Assembly (NCBI RefSeq): GCF_030403775.1
Contig: NZ_JAQMWQ010000001.1
Location: 310,001-374,000 of the forward strand
DNA length: 64,000 nucleotides
Direction: 5' to 3'
DNA from: Paenibacillus sp. BSR1-1
GTDB taxonomy: Bacteria; Bacillota; Bacilli; Bacillales; Cytobacillaceae
The notes below the pieces were generated by a model. The model made no database searches. It was given only the letters and a program-made list of their open reading frames with translations, and was not told the DNA's origin. The number at the start of each line of letters is the position of its first letter. Position 1 is the stretch's first letter. This document shows, in pieces, positions 45,843 through 54,747 of the stretch. Both the position numbers and the translations under genes were made by a program.

Positions 45843-47510
45843 ATGAAATTTGTTAAAAATGATCAAACTGCTGTTTTTGCCCTGGGAGGTTTAGGGGAAA
45901 TTGGCAAAAACACATATGCAGTTCAATTCCAGGATGAGATTATTTTAATTGATGCTGGAATCAAATTCCCTGAGGATGAACTATTAGGTATTGATTATGT
46001 CATTCCTGATTATACCTATTTAGTTAAAAATGAAGAAAAAATTAAGGGGTTATTCGTTACACACGGGCACGAAGACCACATCGGCGGTATTCCTTATTTA
46101 TTAAGAGAAGTCAATATCCCTATTTATGGAGGAAAACTGGCACTCGGTTTAATTAAAAATAAATTGGAAGAGCATGGTTTATTAAGGAATGCCAAATTAA
46201 TTGAGATAAAAGAAGATGATGTGATTAAGTTCCGAAAAACATCGGTGACATTTTTCCGAACTACTCACAGCATTCCTGACTCCTATGGTATTGTAGTTAA
46301 AACTCCTCCGGGTCAAATCGTTCATACAGGGGACTTTAAATTTGATTTTACTCCTGTGGGTGAACCTGCTAATTTAACGAAAATGGCCGAAATTGGAAAA
46401 GAAGGTGTACTTTGTCTACTTTCTGACAGTACAAATAGTGAAATTCCGGATTTTACAATGTCTGAGCGCAGGGTTGGAGAAAGCATTCAAGATATCTTCC
46501 GAAAAGTCGATGGCCGAATTATTTTTGCAACGTTTGCTTCGAATATTCATAGACTGCAGCAAGTTGTCGAGGCAGCTGTAGAAAATGACAGAAAAGTAGC
46601 TGTATTTGGTCGAAGCATGGAAGCAGCCATTAATATAGGCCTTGAATTAGGATATATTAATGCTCCAAAAGAAACATTTATTGAAGCTAATCAAATTAAT
46701 CGCTTACCTGCCGATAAAGTTACTATTCTTTGTACCGGCAGCCAAGGTGAACCAATGGCAGCTCTATCAAGAATTGCAAATGGCACACACAGACAAATTC
46801 AAATAATACCTGGGGATACTGTTGTTTTTTCATCATCACCTATTCCTGGTAACACAATAAGTGTCAGCCGAACAATTAACATGTTGTATAGAGCCGGTGC
46901 GGACGTCATTCACGGAAAACTAAGTAATATTCATACCTCTGGACATGGTGGACAAGAGGAACAAAAATTGATGCTGCGGCTAATTAAACCTAAATTCTTT
47001 ATGCCAATACACGGTGAATACCGGATGCAGCGCATGCACGCAAAACTTGCAGTAGACTGTGGTGTTGATGAGGAAAATTGCTTCATTATGGACAATGGTG
47101 AAGTACTAGCACTCTCGGAAAACTCAGCACAGGTAGCCGGAAAAATTCCATCAGGATCTGTCTACATTGACGGCAGTGGTGTCGGGGATATTGGAAATAT
47201 CGTCTTACGTGATCGACGAATTCTTTCTGAGGAAGGGTTAGTTGTTGTGGTTGTCAGCATTAATATGAAGGAATTCAAAATTGCTTCTGGACCAGACCTG
47301 ATTTCTCGCGGATTTGTTTATATGAGAGAATCTGGTGATTTAATCAATGATGCACAAAATTTAATTACAAAGCATTTAAATAAGGTTATGGAGCGAAAGA
47401 CAAGTCAGTGGTCAGAAATTAAAAATGAAATTACTGATACATTAGCACCTTTCCTTTATGAAAAAACAAAACGTCGCCCAATGATTTTACCTATCATTAT
47501 GGAAGTTTAA
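45843..47510 (+). CDS. rnjA: Ribonuclease J1
   Basis: 555 residues, dual 5' exonuclease and endonuclease of the beta-CASP metallo-beta-lactamase family. Zinc motif HGHEDH at residues 74-79, further ligands in HTGDFKFD and in the C-terminal [10 protein letters not shown], with the beta-CASP domain between (about 215-375). It governs RNA decay and 16S rRNA maturation. In B. subtilis SR1P promotes GapA-RNase J1 binding, so this enzyme and the SR1 locus at 35 kb may be linked. Co-transcribed with rpoY. Confidence 0.97.
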   Translation: MKFVKNDQTAVFALGGLGEIGKNTYAVQFQDEIILIDAGIKFPEDELLGIDYVIPDYTYLVKNEEKIKGLFVTHGHEDHIGGIPYLLREVNIPIYGGKLALGLIKNKLEEHGLLRNAKLIEIKEDDVIKFRKTSVTFFRTTHSIPDSYGIVVKTPPGQIVHTGDFKFDFTPVGEPANLTKMAEIGKEGVLCLLSDSTNSEIPDFTMSERRVGESIQDIFRKVDGRIIFATFASNIHRLQQVVEAAVENDRKVAVFGRSMEAAINIGLELGYINAPKETFIEANQINRLPADKVTILCTGSQGEPMAALSRIANGTHRQIQIIPGDTVVFSSSPIPGNTISVSRTINMLYRAGADVIHGKLSNIHTSGHGGQEEQKLMLRLIKPKFFMPIHGEYRMQRMHAKLAVDCGVDEENCFIMDNGEVLALSENSAQVAGKIPSGSVYIDGSGVGDIGNIVLRDRRILSEEGLVVVVVSINMKEFKIASGPDLISRGFVYMRESGDLINDAQNLITKHLNKVMERKTSQWSEIKNEITDTLAPFLYEKTKRRPMILPIIMEV

Positions 47511-47516
47511 TATTAA

Positions 47517-47551
47517 CAAAGCGTAAGCACCTTTTGGTGCTTACGCTTTAC
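47517..47551. terminator. Bidirectional terminator between rnjA and ktrC
   Basis: AAAGCGTAAGCACC pairs perfectly with GGTGCTTACGCTTT around TTTT: a 14-bp stem. Confidence 0.92.
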
Positions 47552-48213
47552 TTTATTCCAATACCTTTTTTTTCAAACCTGCTGATGTCGTTAGTGTTTC
47601 CAATTACTATTAACACATCTCTAGTTTGAATCGTTTCTTTCGCCTGAGGAGAAACAATGATTTCTTCACCTCTTTTTATCGCCACGATATTTAAACCATA
47701 CTTTTTACGAACATCCAAATCCATGATTGTATTGCCGCCAAGTTTTCCATTTGCCACTATTTCAACAATGCTATGGTCATCTGAGAGCTGGAGATAATCA
47801 ACCACATTGCTGGATGACATATTAATAGCAATCCTTTTTCCCATATCTCTTTCAGGATGCACAACATGATCCGCCCCAATCTTTCGCAGAACCTTTTCAT
47901 GATAATCATTTTGTGCTTTGGAAGTAATTTGGCCGACTCCTAATTCCTTTAAAATTAGCGTTGTTAAAATACTCGATTGAATATCATCGCCAATCGCTAC
48001 AATCACATGATCAAAATTGCGAATCCCTAAACTCTTCAAGACGTTTTCGTCTGTTGAATCTCCCACAACAGTATGGGAGGCAATCATGGAATATTCATTA
48101 ACACGCTCTTCATTAACATCAATTGCTAAAACTTCCATTCCCTCATCTGTCAGTGTACGGCAAATACTGCCTCCAAAACGGCCCAATCCAATGACCGCAA
48201 AGCTTTTCTTCAC
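47548..48213 (-). CDS. ktrC: Potassium uptake regulator KtrC
   Basis: 221 residues. RCK_N Rossmann domain (about 1-125) with GLGRFGGSICRTL and the acidic DVNEERV ending of strand 2; RCK_C domain (about 135-218) that in the KtrA/KtrC family binds c-di-AMP. It forms an octameric ring that gates the KtrD (or KtrB) K+ channel; no ktrD lies in this window, as expected. Equivalent to B. subtilis YkqB. Convergent with rnjA. ATG 48213 follows GGGGGAG. Confidence 0.93.
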   Translation of the reverse strand: MKKSFAVIGLGRFGGSICRTLTDEGMEVLAIDVNEERVNEYSMIASHTVVGDSTDENVLKSLGIRNFDHVIVAIGDDIQSSILTTLILKELGVGQITSKAQNDYHEKVLRKIGADHVVHPERDMGKRIAINMSSSNVVDYLQLSDDHSIVEIVANGKLGGNTIMDLDVRKKYGLNIVAIKRGEEIIVSPQAKETIQTRDVLIVIGNTNDISRFEKKGIGIK

Positions 48214-48296
48214 AAAAACTCCCCCAGCAAATACAATTTCTGCTATGCTCCCATTTTAGCATTGATGAACATTTTTTATATAGTCTGAAATACTGC

Positions 48297-49205
48297 TTAA
48301 ACACCATTTCTATTTTTCCTCTTTCGATAAAATAGAAAAACTGCAAAACCTATAATAGCTAATATCACCAGAATCGGTAGGTTACCGATTATAAAGACAA
48401 CTAAACCGGACACCAAGCTTAATAACATGTTTGTACTTTTCATAAATTGCTTTTTCGTCTTTTCCCATGTATTAAGTTTGTCTCTCTCAATATTGGGAAC
48501 AATAACCTTATTTTCATATAGAGTGATTGTGACGGTTGAAAACGAAGTTTGATTTTCTAAGAATTTCATTTTCCCCTCGATTGTTTCTATTTCTTCTTGT
48601 ACGGCGGCTAAATCGGCGGAGATTTTTAATAGATCCTCCGTTTTTGTTGCAGTTTTCATAAATGATAATAATCGCTCTTCTACGACCCGTTTAGATTTTA
48701 ATCTAGATTCAAGATCGACATATTCCTCTGTTACATCCTGCCCCGTTATATTCCGCTGCAGAACTTCGGCAGCCTGCCCCTCTGCATCATGTAAAAAAGC
48801 CTGAAAATTCTTTTGCGGTATTCGGATCGTAATACTGCCGCTTACCTGCTCTTTCCCTTCTCTAGTAACATTAGATGAAGCAATATAGCCGCCATATGTT
48901 TCTGCCTTTTCTTCAAGGTTTTTGACCGTTTGTTCAAATTTTTTGACCCTTAGCTGCAAATCCGCTTGATAGATAACCATCTTGTTAGGAACTTCGAGTA
49001 TTGATTTCTCCTTTGGAACACTAGCATTATCTGTCTCACCAGAGTATATCGAGGACTTCTCTCCATTACTTGACTGCGCAGAATCCATTTTAGCTGTATT
49101 CTCCTTACTTATTTTCGCGCCCTCATTACTACTTGAACTACACCCTGTAATACCAAGCATTAAAACAATGAAAAAAATAGGGAACACATTTTTTATCTTT
49201 TTCAA
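48297..49205 (-). CDS. DUF4349 lipoprotein with C-terminal membrane anchor
   Basis: 302 residues. Lipobox LGITGC (Cys22), a Ser-rich linker, then a DUF4349 domain (about 75-275): DLQLRVKKFEQTVKNLEEKA, GSITIRIPQKNF and a coiled-coil ESRLKSKRVVEERLL. A C-terminal transmembrane helix (about 268-292) ends in RKRKNRNGV. The extracytoplasmic domain would be tethered at both ends. Function of DUF4349 is unknown. TTG 49205 follows AAGGGGTG. No clear partner gene next to it; a terminator lies just upstream for ykuV. Confidence 0.87.
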   Translation of the reverse strand: MKKIKNVFPIFFIVLMLGITGCSSSSNEGAKISKENTAKMDSAQSSNGEKSSIYSGETDNASVPKEKSILEVPNKMVIYQADLQLRVKKFEQTVKNLEEKAETYGGYIASSNVTREGKEQVSGSITIRIPQKNFQAFLHDAEGQAAEVLQRNITGQDVTEEYVDLESRLKSKRVVEERLLSFMKTATKTEDLLKISADLAAVQEEIETIEGKMKFLENQTSFSTVTITLYENKVIVPNIERDKLNTWEKTKKQFMKSTNMLLSLVSGLVVFIIGNLPILVILAIIGFAVFLFYRKRKNRNGV

Positions 49206-49278
49206 TCGATGACACCCCTTTTTCTCTCTTTATAAATACGGACGATTAAATGAATACAAGGTTACAAAGGAGCAATAA

Positions 49279-49314
49279 AAAACTGCTCGCCTAGTAAGAC
49301 GAACAGTTTTTATT
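49279..49314 (-). terminator. Terminator after ykuV
   Basis: AAAACTG and TCG blocks pair with CGA and CAGTTTT around CCTAGTAAGA; T-rich on both strands. Confidence 0.7.
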
Positions 49315-49316
49315 AT

Positions 49317-49772
49317 TTATTCAGTTTTTTCCAATTCATCCAAAACACGGTTTACGCGCTTTTCTAGCATTTTCATGCCACTGCCGCCTGCTTGGAAATG
49401 ACGAAGCTTTCCTTCACGGTCAAAAACATAGTATGCTGGTACATACTGATTTTCAAATGCTTCTGTTAGTTTATGATCGCTGTCAACAAAAATGGGCTGG
49501 TTAATTCCATGCTCTGATGCCACTTGCTTGATTTCATCTAAATTTAGATCGTTTTCCGATCTTGGCATATGAACTGCAACCACGTTTAATTTGTCTTTAA
49601 AATCATCTCGAAATTGGTTAACTTGAGGCATTGCCTCTTTACATAAATGACAGCTGATTGACCAAAAATGAATCAAAGTTGGCTTTTCACCAATTAATTC
49701 ATCTCTAGTTACTTCACCGTTTAACCATTCTGTTGCGCCTGCTAATTCTGGCATTGGTTCACGTAATTTCAT
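49317..49772 (-). CDS. ykuV: Thiol-disulfide oxidoreductase YkuV
   Basis: 151 residues, thioredoxin fold of the TlpA/ResA group. The redox-active CHLC is at residues 41-44 (IHFWSISCHLC), and the cis-proline loop is in YVPAYYVFD. There is no signal peptide, so it is cytoplasmic, as for B. subtilis YkuV, whose sequence it follows closely, including the PQVNQFRDD and GSGMKMLEKRVNRVL blocks. It follows ykuU with a terminator-like hairpin in the 67-bp gap. It may reduce the peroxiredoxin, which is an inference from linkage. Confidence 0.93.
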   Translation of the reverse strand: MKLREPMPELAGATEWLNGEVTRDELIGEKPTLIHFWSISCHLCKEAMPQVNQFRDDFKDKLNVVAVHMPRSENDLNLDEIKQVASEHGINQPIFVDSDHKLTEAFENQYVPAYYVFDREGKLRHFQAGGSGMKMLEKRVNRVLDELEKTE

Positions 49773-49792
49773 CGAATTTCCTCCTATTAAAA

Positions 49793-49821
49793 AGACCTAA
49801 CGCTTTTAAAGAGTTAGGTCT
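49793..49821 (-). terminator. Hairpin terminator between ykuU and ykuV
   Basis: AGACCTAAC pairs perfectly with GTTAGGTCT and is followed on the - strand by five T residues. It lies inside the probable ykuU-ykuV operon. Confidence 0.75.
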
Positions 49822-49839
49822 ATCTTGTTTGATTAATAA

Positions 49840-50388
49840 TTATACATTAAGTGTAGCTTGTCCAGGCTTCCAGTTAGCTGGGCAAAGACCGCCTGTTTGC
49901 AATGCTTGAAGAACGCGTAATGTTTCATCTACATCACGACCGATATTGTTGTGGTTAACAACAGAGTACATTAATTCCCCTTCAGGGCTGATGATGAATA
50001 GTCCGCGAAGTGCAATTCCTTCTTCTTCAATTAAAACGCCATAATCACGGGCAACAACATGATTTGTGTCAGCCGCTAATGGATATTTCAAATCGCCAAG
50101 GCCATTTTCTTTACGATCTGTTTTAATCCATGCTAAGTGAGTATGAATTGTATCAGTTGAAACACCGATAACCTCTGCATCAAGGTCTTCAAACTCATCG
50201 TATCGGTCAGATAAAGCTGTAATTTCAGTTGGACAAACAAACGTGAAGTCCATTGGGTAAAAGAATAATACAGTCCATTTATCGTTTTTCATATTTTCTT
50301 CAAGGCTTACTTTTTTAAATTCTTTGTTTGGCATAACTGCATCCATTTCAAAGCGTGGAGCTTGCTTACCTACCATACGTTCTGGCAT
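49840..50388 (-). CDS. ykuU: 2-Cys peroxiredoxin YkuU
   Basis: 182 residues, AhpC/Prx1 type. Peroxidatic Cys52 in DFTFVCPTE, resolving Cys169 in GGLCPANW, and the conserved FYPMDF and HLAWIKTDRKENGLG blocks. It reduces hydrogen peroxide and organic peroxides in the cytoplasm. ATG 50388 follows TGGAGGGATTC. A very good SigA promoter lies at 50457-50485, and a PerR/Fur-like palindrome adjoins its -35 box. The partner reductase may be YkuV next door. Confidence 0.93.
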   Translation of the reverse strand: MPERMVGKQAPRFEMDAVMPNKEFKKVSLEENMKNDKWTVLFFYPMDFTFVCPTEITALSDRYDEFEDLDAEVIGVSTDTIHTHLAWIKTDRKENGLGDLKYPLAADTNHVVARDYGVLIEEEGIALRGLFIISPEGELMYSVVNHNNIGRDVDETLRVLQALQTGGLCPANWKPGQATLNV

Positions 50389-50456
50389 TTGAATCCCTCC
50401 AAAATATCAATAATTAGTAATAGCAATTCTCATTTGCTATCCTTCTGACAGTTTTC

Positions 50457-50485
50457 ATTATAGGACAATTCTAATTTTGAGTCAA
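50457..50485 (-). promoter_or_regulatory. SigA promoter of ykuU
   Basis: On the - strand TTGACT (50485-50480), 17-nt spacer, TATAAT (50462-50457): five of six and six of six matches. It yields a leader of about 60 nt. Confidence 0.75.
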
Positions 50486-50492
50486 TATTAAA

Positions 50493-50507
50493 TTATAATT
50501 AATTTAA
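50493..50507. promoter_or_regulatory. PerR-like box upstream of the ykuU promoter
   Basis: TTATAATTAATTTAA matches the PerR consensus TTATAATNATTATAA with two mismatches and ends 8 bp upstream of the -35 box. The region is very AT-rich, so the match may be by chance. The rest of the 280-bp gap between ykuR and ykuU holds only a weak AT-rich hairpin after ykuR. Confidence 0.3.
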
Positions 50508-50666
50508 ATAAATATTAATTATCAATTATAACCTAATTTTCCCCTTAATAAGTTTCTCCCTAAAATGTGTAGAATAAACGACAATATGTAACAACATTCC
50601 TTTTATTCTCTATAATTTTACCATGATTATCCTTAGTAATAAAATAATAAGCATTTTCAAAACAGC

Positions 50667-51791
50667 TTACATATTATTACCTTTATACGTTAAAAAGCTT
50701 GTCATTACCTTAATCGCAACGTCAATTGCCTCTTCTTTTGGAGTTAGTTTAGCATGATGCAGACCGAATGGTGAATCGACACCGAGCCAAAACATCAATC
50801 CTGGAATTTCCTTAAGCATATACCCAAAATCCTCACCTGTCATTGCTTCCTTGCACTCAATTACCTGAACATCTGTTTCTTGTTGAATATAATTGATAAA
50901 TTCTCTAGTTATGGTTTCTGTATTATAAACTTGATGGTACATTGAACCGTAATCAATCACAACTTCACACTCGTAGCCTGCTTCAATTCCTCTTACCAAT
51001 GCCTCAATACGGTGCTTTACCTTCTTCATCGATTCCGGCGACAGTGTGCGGATCGTCCCTTCAAGCCTTGCATTTTCAGCGATAATATTTTGCACGGTAC
51101 CCCCGGTAATTTTACCAATCGTTATAACTGCACTATCTAAAGGGTCAACGTTTCTGGAGATAATGGTTTGCAACTGAGCAACTAGAGCGCAGGCAGCAAT
51201 AACCATATCATTTGTTTCGTGAGGTCTTGCGGCGTGTCCACCCTTCCCCTTCAAATCAATGAACAATTCAGAAGTATTGGCGAATAATAAGCCTTCTTTT
51301 ACTGCGATGGCGCCAACTGGATACTCTGGTGCAATATGAAGGGCAAAGATTAAATCCGGCATCCATGCCTTCATTTCTGCTGATTTCAACATTGGTTCGG
51401 CTCCACCTGGTCCTTCTTCAGCAGGCTGGAAAATGAATAATAAATCATCATTGATTGGATTTTCGACAAAATAGGTAAGTACACCTAGAGCAATGGCCAT
51501 ATGGAAATCATGGCCGCACGCATGCATTCTTTCCTCATGGGTAGAAGAAAAAGGATAACCAGTTTGCTCAGCAATCGGTAAGCCATCAATATCCGTTCTG
51601 TATCCAATAGTTTTTTCAGGCATTAATCCGTGAACTTTGACAAATAAACCTGTTTTCCATTTCTTAATTGACAGCCGCTCTTGAGGCAGCCCATCTAAAT
51701 AGGCCAATAAATAGGCTTGTGTCTTAAACTCTTGAAAACCTAGTTCTGGAATTTGATGAAGATCGCGGCGAATTTTGATTAATGAGTCCAT
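50667..51791 (-). CDS. dapL: N-acetyldiaminopimelate deacetylase (YkuR, DapL)
   Basis: 374 residues, M20/M40 peptidase family. Metal ligands are in [10 protein letters not shown] (Cys and His of the amidohydrolase subgroup), [19 protein letters not shown] and the C-terminal [18 protein letters not shown] is also typical. It removes acetate from N-acetyl-LL-diaminopimelate on the way to lysine and peptidoglycan. It is downstream of dapH, separated by 58 bp holding a hairpin terminator. Equivalent to B. subtilis YkuR, same length (374). Confidence 0.93.
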   Translation of the reverse strand: MDSLIKIRRDLHQIPELGFQEFKTQAYLLAYLDGLPQERLSIKKWKTGLFVKVHGLMPEKTIGYRTDIDGLPIAEQTGYPFSSTHEERMHACGHDFHMAIALGVLTYFVENPINDDLLFIFQPAEEGPGGAEPMLKSAEMKAWMPDLIFALHIAPEYPVGAIAVKEGLLFANTSELFIDLKGKGGHAARPHETNDMVIAACALVAQLQTIISRNVDPLDSAVITIGKITGGTVQNIIAENARLEGTIRTLSPESMKKVKHRIEALVRGIEAGYECEVVIDYGSMYHQVYNTETITREFINYIQQETDVQVIECKEAMTGEDFGYMLKEIPGLMFWLGVDSPFGLHHAKLTPKEEAIDVAIKVMTSFLTYKGNNM

Positions 51792-51811
51792 CTAAAGACT
51801 CTCCTTTCTAT

Positions 51812-51842
51812 AAAAGAAGCGTGGAAAAGGCTCCACGCTTTT
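51812..51842 (-). terminator. Hairpin terminator between dapH and ykuR
   Basis: AAGCGTGG pairs with CCACGCTT around an 8-nt loop, then CTTTTA on the - strand. It would reduce ykuR expression relative to dapH. Confidence 0.65.
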
Positions 51843-51849
51843 ACACTTC

Positions 51850-52560
51850 TTATAGTTGACGTAACTCTTGCATAATCTCAGTTTTTGACTTTGTCTTTTC
51901 ATCAATATCTTTAATTTTACGTGCTGGCATGCCGGCTACGACAGTGTATGGTGCTACATCCTGAGTAACAACTGCTCCTGCAGCCACGACTGATCCTTTT
52001 CCGATTGTTACTCCTTCTAAAACTACCGCGTTCGCACCAATTAGAACGTCATCTTCAACTACTACTGGTTTTGCAGATGGCGGTTCAATAACGCCTGCTA
52101 AAACAGTGCCTGCGCCGATGTGACAGTTTTTCCCTACTGTTGCTCTTCCACCAAGAACAACTCCCATATCAATCATTGTTTTTTCGCCAATTACTGCACC
52201 AATATTAATCACGGCGCCCATCATAATAACGGCATTATCGCCAATTTCCACCTGATCACGGATCGTAACTCCTGGTTCAATACGAGCATTAATATGCTTC
52301 GTATCTAATAATGGAATAGCAGAATTGCGTCGGTCATTCTCAACGACAAAATCTTCAACTTTTCCTTTGTTTGACTCTAGCGCTTCACTAATTTCAGCCC
52401 ATTCACCGAAAACAACGCCAGTATTTCCATTAATAAATGCCTTGGCACTTGCCCCAAAATTAATTCCTTCTAATTCTCCCTTTAAATAAACCTTAACCGG
52501 AGTAGATTTTTTACTATTTTGAATAAAAGAAATAATTTCATGTGCATCCATCATTTTCAT
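51850..52560 (-). CDS. dapH: Tetrahydrodipicolinate N-acetyltransferase
   Basis: 236 residues. An N-terminal DapH domain (about 1-85) precedes a left-handed beta helix of hexapeptide repeats (about 90-210), for example [19 protein letters not shown] and [19 protein letters not shown]. It acetylates tetrahydrodipicolinate using acetyl-CoA, the committing step of the acetylated DAP pathway. ATG 52560 follows GGGGGTAAAC. With ykuR and patA in this window it gives three consecutive enzymes of that branch. Confidence 0.96.
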   Translation of the reverse strand: MKMMDAHEIISFIQNSKKSTPVKVYLKGELEGINFGASAKAFINGNTGVVFGEWAEISEALESNKGKVEDFVVENDRRNSAIPLLDTKHINARIEPGVTIRDQVEIGDNAVIMMGAVINIGAVIGEKTMIDMGVVLGGRATVGKNCHIGAGTVLAGVIEPPSAKPVVVEDDVLIGANAVVLEGVTIGKGSVVAAGAVVTQDVAPYTVVAGMPARKIKDIDEKTKSKTEIMQELRQL

Positions 52561-52645
52561 AAACTGTTTACCCCCTAAATGTCTGTACTAAAAAATAATT
52601 TACCAAACAAAGTAACTTAAAACAAGCAAAACAGCGTAATACTTC

Positions 52646-53524
52646 CTAAGATTCAGAAATATGTTCTTTTATGAGTTCTACAAACGCCTGAACCTGTTTT
52701 AATTGGAAGGAAGATTCATACCCTAATAGCCAGGTATCCCGCTTTAGCGGTTCATTATTCTCATCTAAAAGGGGTATTTTGAAAATATCCCTTTCTGCTT
52801 TAGTTAACGTAATTCCAGGCAATATAGCATAACCAATACCATTAAAGGCCATTTGTTTACAAGTCTCTATTTGGTCAACAAGTACTGTCCTTTTTGGTGA
52901 GGTTTTAAAGTTCCGCATCCACCAATCTTGAATTTCTTGATAATAATTCGAATCACTTTTAAATTGGATAAACGGCCGGTCAACTTCTAAAACTTGTTCC
53001 GGTCTAATAATTTCGCGATCAACCAAATAAAGTGGATCATCAAAGAGATGGACCTTAACCCCCTTCCAATCAGGGGTGCCGCGGATAATTCCAATATGCA
53101 CCTGATCATCATATAAGCATTTTAGAATTTCACTGCTCCAGCCAGTAATAAGTGATATCTTGGCTTGTGGATACTTGTCAATAAATTTCTTTAATACTTG
53201 AGGAAGCCAGTTTTGACCCACGATAGAGGCAACAGCTATTTTTAAGGTACCTGACACCCCAGATTGCAGCGAATAAATCGTCTCGCGAACCTTTTCTTGC
53301 TTATTAAGAACGTCATTAACAAAATCAATAACATGTTCTCCTGCAGGAGTAAGGGCAAGGCCTTTTTGCGAACGAATAAATAATTTTGTACCCCATTCTT
53401 TTTCGATTGTCTGTAAACGCTGTGAAAGGGCAGGCTGTGATACAAACAACCGTTCTGATGCTTTACGCATATTCATTTCCTGAGCTAAAACTGATAATAA
53501 TTGATATTCCGATAATGAGGACAT
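52646..53524 (-). CDS. ccpC: LysR-type regulator CcpC
   Basis: 292 residues. N-terminal winged helix (about 1-60) with MRKASERLFVSQPALSQRL recognition helix; substrate-binding domain (about 90-290). B. subtilis CcpC represses citZ and citB in response to citrate, and this protein follows it across both domains (SLITGWSSEILKCLYDDQVH, FKSDSNYYQEIQDWW). ATG 53524 follows GAAGGTGG; a longer frame upstream (to 53566) is unlikely to be used. It precedes dapH in the same orientation. Confidence 0.93.
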   Translation of the reverse strand: MSSLSEYQLLSVLAQEMNMRKASERLFVSQPALSQRLQTIEKEWGTKLFIRSQKGLALTPAGEHVIDFVNDVLNKQEKVRETIYSLQSGVSGTLKIAVASIVGQNWLPQVLKKFIDKYPQAKISLITGWSSEILKCLYDDQVHIGIIRGTPDWKGVKVHLFDDPLYLVDREIIRPEQVLEVDRPFIQFKSDSNYYQEIQDWWMRNFKTSPKRTVLVDQIETCKQMAFNGIGYAILPGITLTKAERDIFKIPLLDENNEPLKRDTWLLGYESSFQLKQVQAFVELIKEHISES

Positions 53525-53584
53525 GTCTTTACCACCTTCAAAAATATCAAAAAAATATGCCCCCATTTAGGGAGCCAGGTGCAA

Positions 53585-54037
53585 TTATTTATCAATTTTT
53601 TTTAAGCGTTTTACTTGTTTATTTAATTGATTTAATACTGTGCTTCTTGGCAATATCCCTTCAAAAAAGCCATCGTCCGTTTCAACACATAAAAAAGGAT
53701 GATTGACCAGTAAGTCCAAACATACACTAAGTGAGGCTGAAATTTTAACCCGTGGAATCAGCTTTTTCATAACTTCTTCTACGCGTTTTTTTTCAAGGGT
53801 TTCAAATTCTATTCTTTCTAGACCGAGGATAGAATCCATGATAATTGGAGTGCTAATCAATCCATGGAGCTTATAATGTGGGTCTAGAACCGGAATAGCG
53901 GTATAGCCGCTTTTTGTTAACACTAATAAGGCATGCTCGAGATTGTTGCCAATTTGCACATGTGCCACCCGTTCGGATGGAATCATTAATTCTTTAATGG
54001 TTAATTCTAAAAATTCCCCACTGGGAAGACTAATCAT
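53585..54037 (-). CDS. cbpB: c-di-AMP-binding CBS protein CbpB/DarB
   Basis: 150 residues with two CBS motifs (about 12-70 and 85-140): IMPSERVAHVQIG is close to LMIPSERVAHVQIG, SGYTAIPVLDPHYKLHGLIS, then RVKISASLSVCLDLLVNHPF. It matches B. subtilis YkuL/DarB, which binds c-di-AMP and, when free, interacts with the (p)ppGpp synthetase Rel and with pyruvate carboxylase. Pyruvate carboxylase is also encoded in this window. ATG 54037; ccpC follows with a 60-bp gap. Confidence 0.9.
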   Translation of the reverse strand: MISLPSGEFLELTIKELMIPSERVAHVQIGNNLEHALLVLTKSGYTAIPVLDPHYKLHGLISTPIIMDSILGLERIEFETLEKKRVEEVMKKLIPRVKISASLSVCLDLLVNHPFLCVETDDGFFEGILPRSTVLNQLNKQVKRLKKIDK

Positions 54038-54129
54038 CGCCGAAAACTCCTCAATGTATGTTTTTCTACAGACTTATTTTACCATAGTTTTCGGAGGTCT
54101 GTGTGAATTAAAATAACGATTCATTAAGA

Positions 54130-54296
54130 AAGGCTCTTTTCGTAAACTATGTTGCTTATGGGGCTTAATAAAGGGCATTTACTAAGTTTGTAGGCAATTT
54201 TCTCAAATGTTCTTACGAAAAGATGCCACGAAGCATCAATTATACGGGTTGATGACTTATACGAAAAACAACGATCTTTGCGAAAATTGCCTTAGG
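54130..54296. repeat. GGCTCTTTTCGTAA dispersed repeat, full-length copy
   Basis: 167 bp from AAGGCTCTTTTCGTAAACTA to CGAAAATTGCCTTAGG. It aligns with 9585-9714 and, in part, 25943-26003. GGCTCTTTTCGTAA pairs with TTACGAAAAGATGCC in the middle, and TAGGCAATTTTC (54192) with GAAAATTGCCTT at the right end. It fills the gap between ykuJ and cbpB; no other feature is seen there. Confidence 0.75.
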
Positions 54297-54302
54297 AAAA
54301 GA

Positions 54303-54323
54303 AAGGAACCAAATTGGTTCCTA
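54303..54323 (-). terminator. Terminator after ykuJ
   Basis: AGGAACCAA pairs with TTGGTTCCT; on the - strand a T-rich stretch follows. Confidence 0.75.
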
Positions 54324-54557
54324 CTGGATTAAATCAAAAATTTCAATTGTGATCATATCAATATTATCAAATTGATATCGTTTAGGTTTTTCCTTTTCAT
54401 TATAAACTTCTAATTCATACGTTACCGTCTTCGGATGAAATGTAACTTGACACTTTCTCTCTCCATTAACTTCGAAATAACGCTGAGCTGGCTCACCGCT
54501 ATTAGCTTGTTCCTGAAGATTTTTTAATCTGGTTAATATACCTTGAAGCTGTGACAT
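54321..54557 (-). CDS. ykuJ: YkuJ family protein (DUF1797)
   Basis: 78 residues, soluble alpha/beta protein with the conserved SQLQGILTRLKNLQEQANSG start and CQVTFHPKTVTYELEVY centre. Size and sequence fit B. subtilis YkuJ (79 residues), of known structure but unknown function. ATG 54557 follows AAAGGAGATT. It is followed by a terminator and a dispersed repeat. B. subtilis ykuK is not present next to it. Confidence 0.9.
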   Translation of the reverse strand: MSQLQGILTRLKNLQEQANSGEPAQRYFEVNGERKCQVTFHPKTVTYELEVYNEKEKPKRYQFDNIDMITIEIFDLIQ

Positions 54558-54747
54558 TCGTTTAATCTCCTTTCAAACACAAACAAACTTCTACTTTTAT
54601 ATTTCACAATTGGCCTGTTTCTATCCTTAATGGATTATTTACTTAGAAAATCTTAGGCCAATATTAAAAGAATAAAATAACTGATACTATTTGTCCAAGC
54701 AAAAATGAAGAAATTGACTATTTTTTTTAAAAAATCCTGAACCAAAG

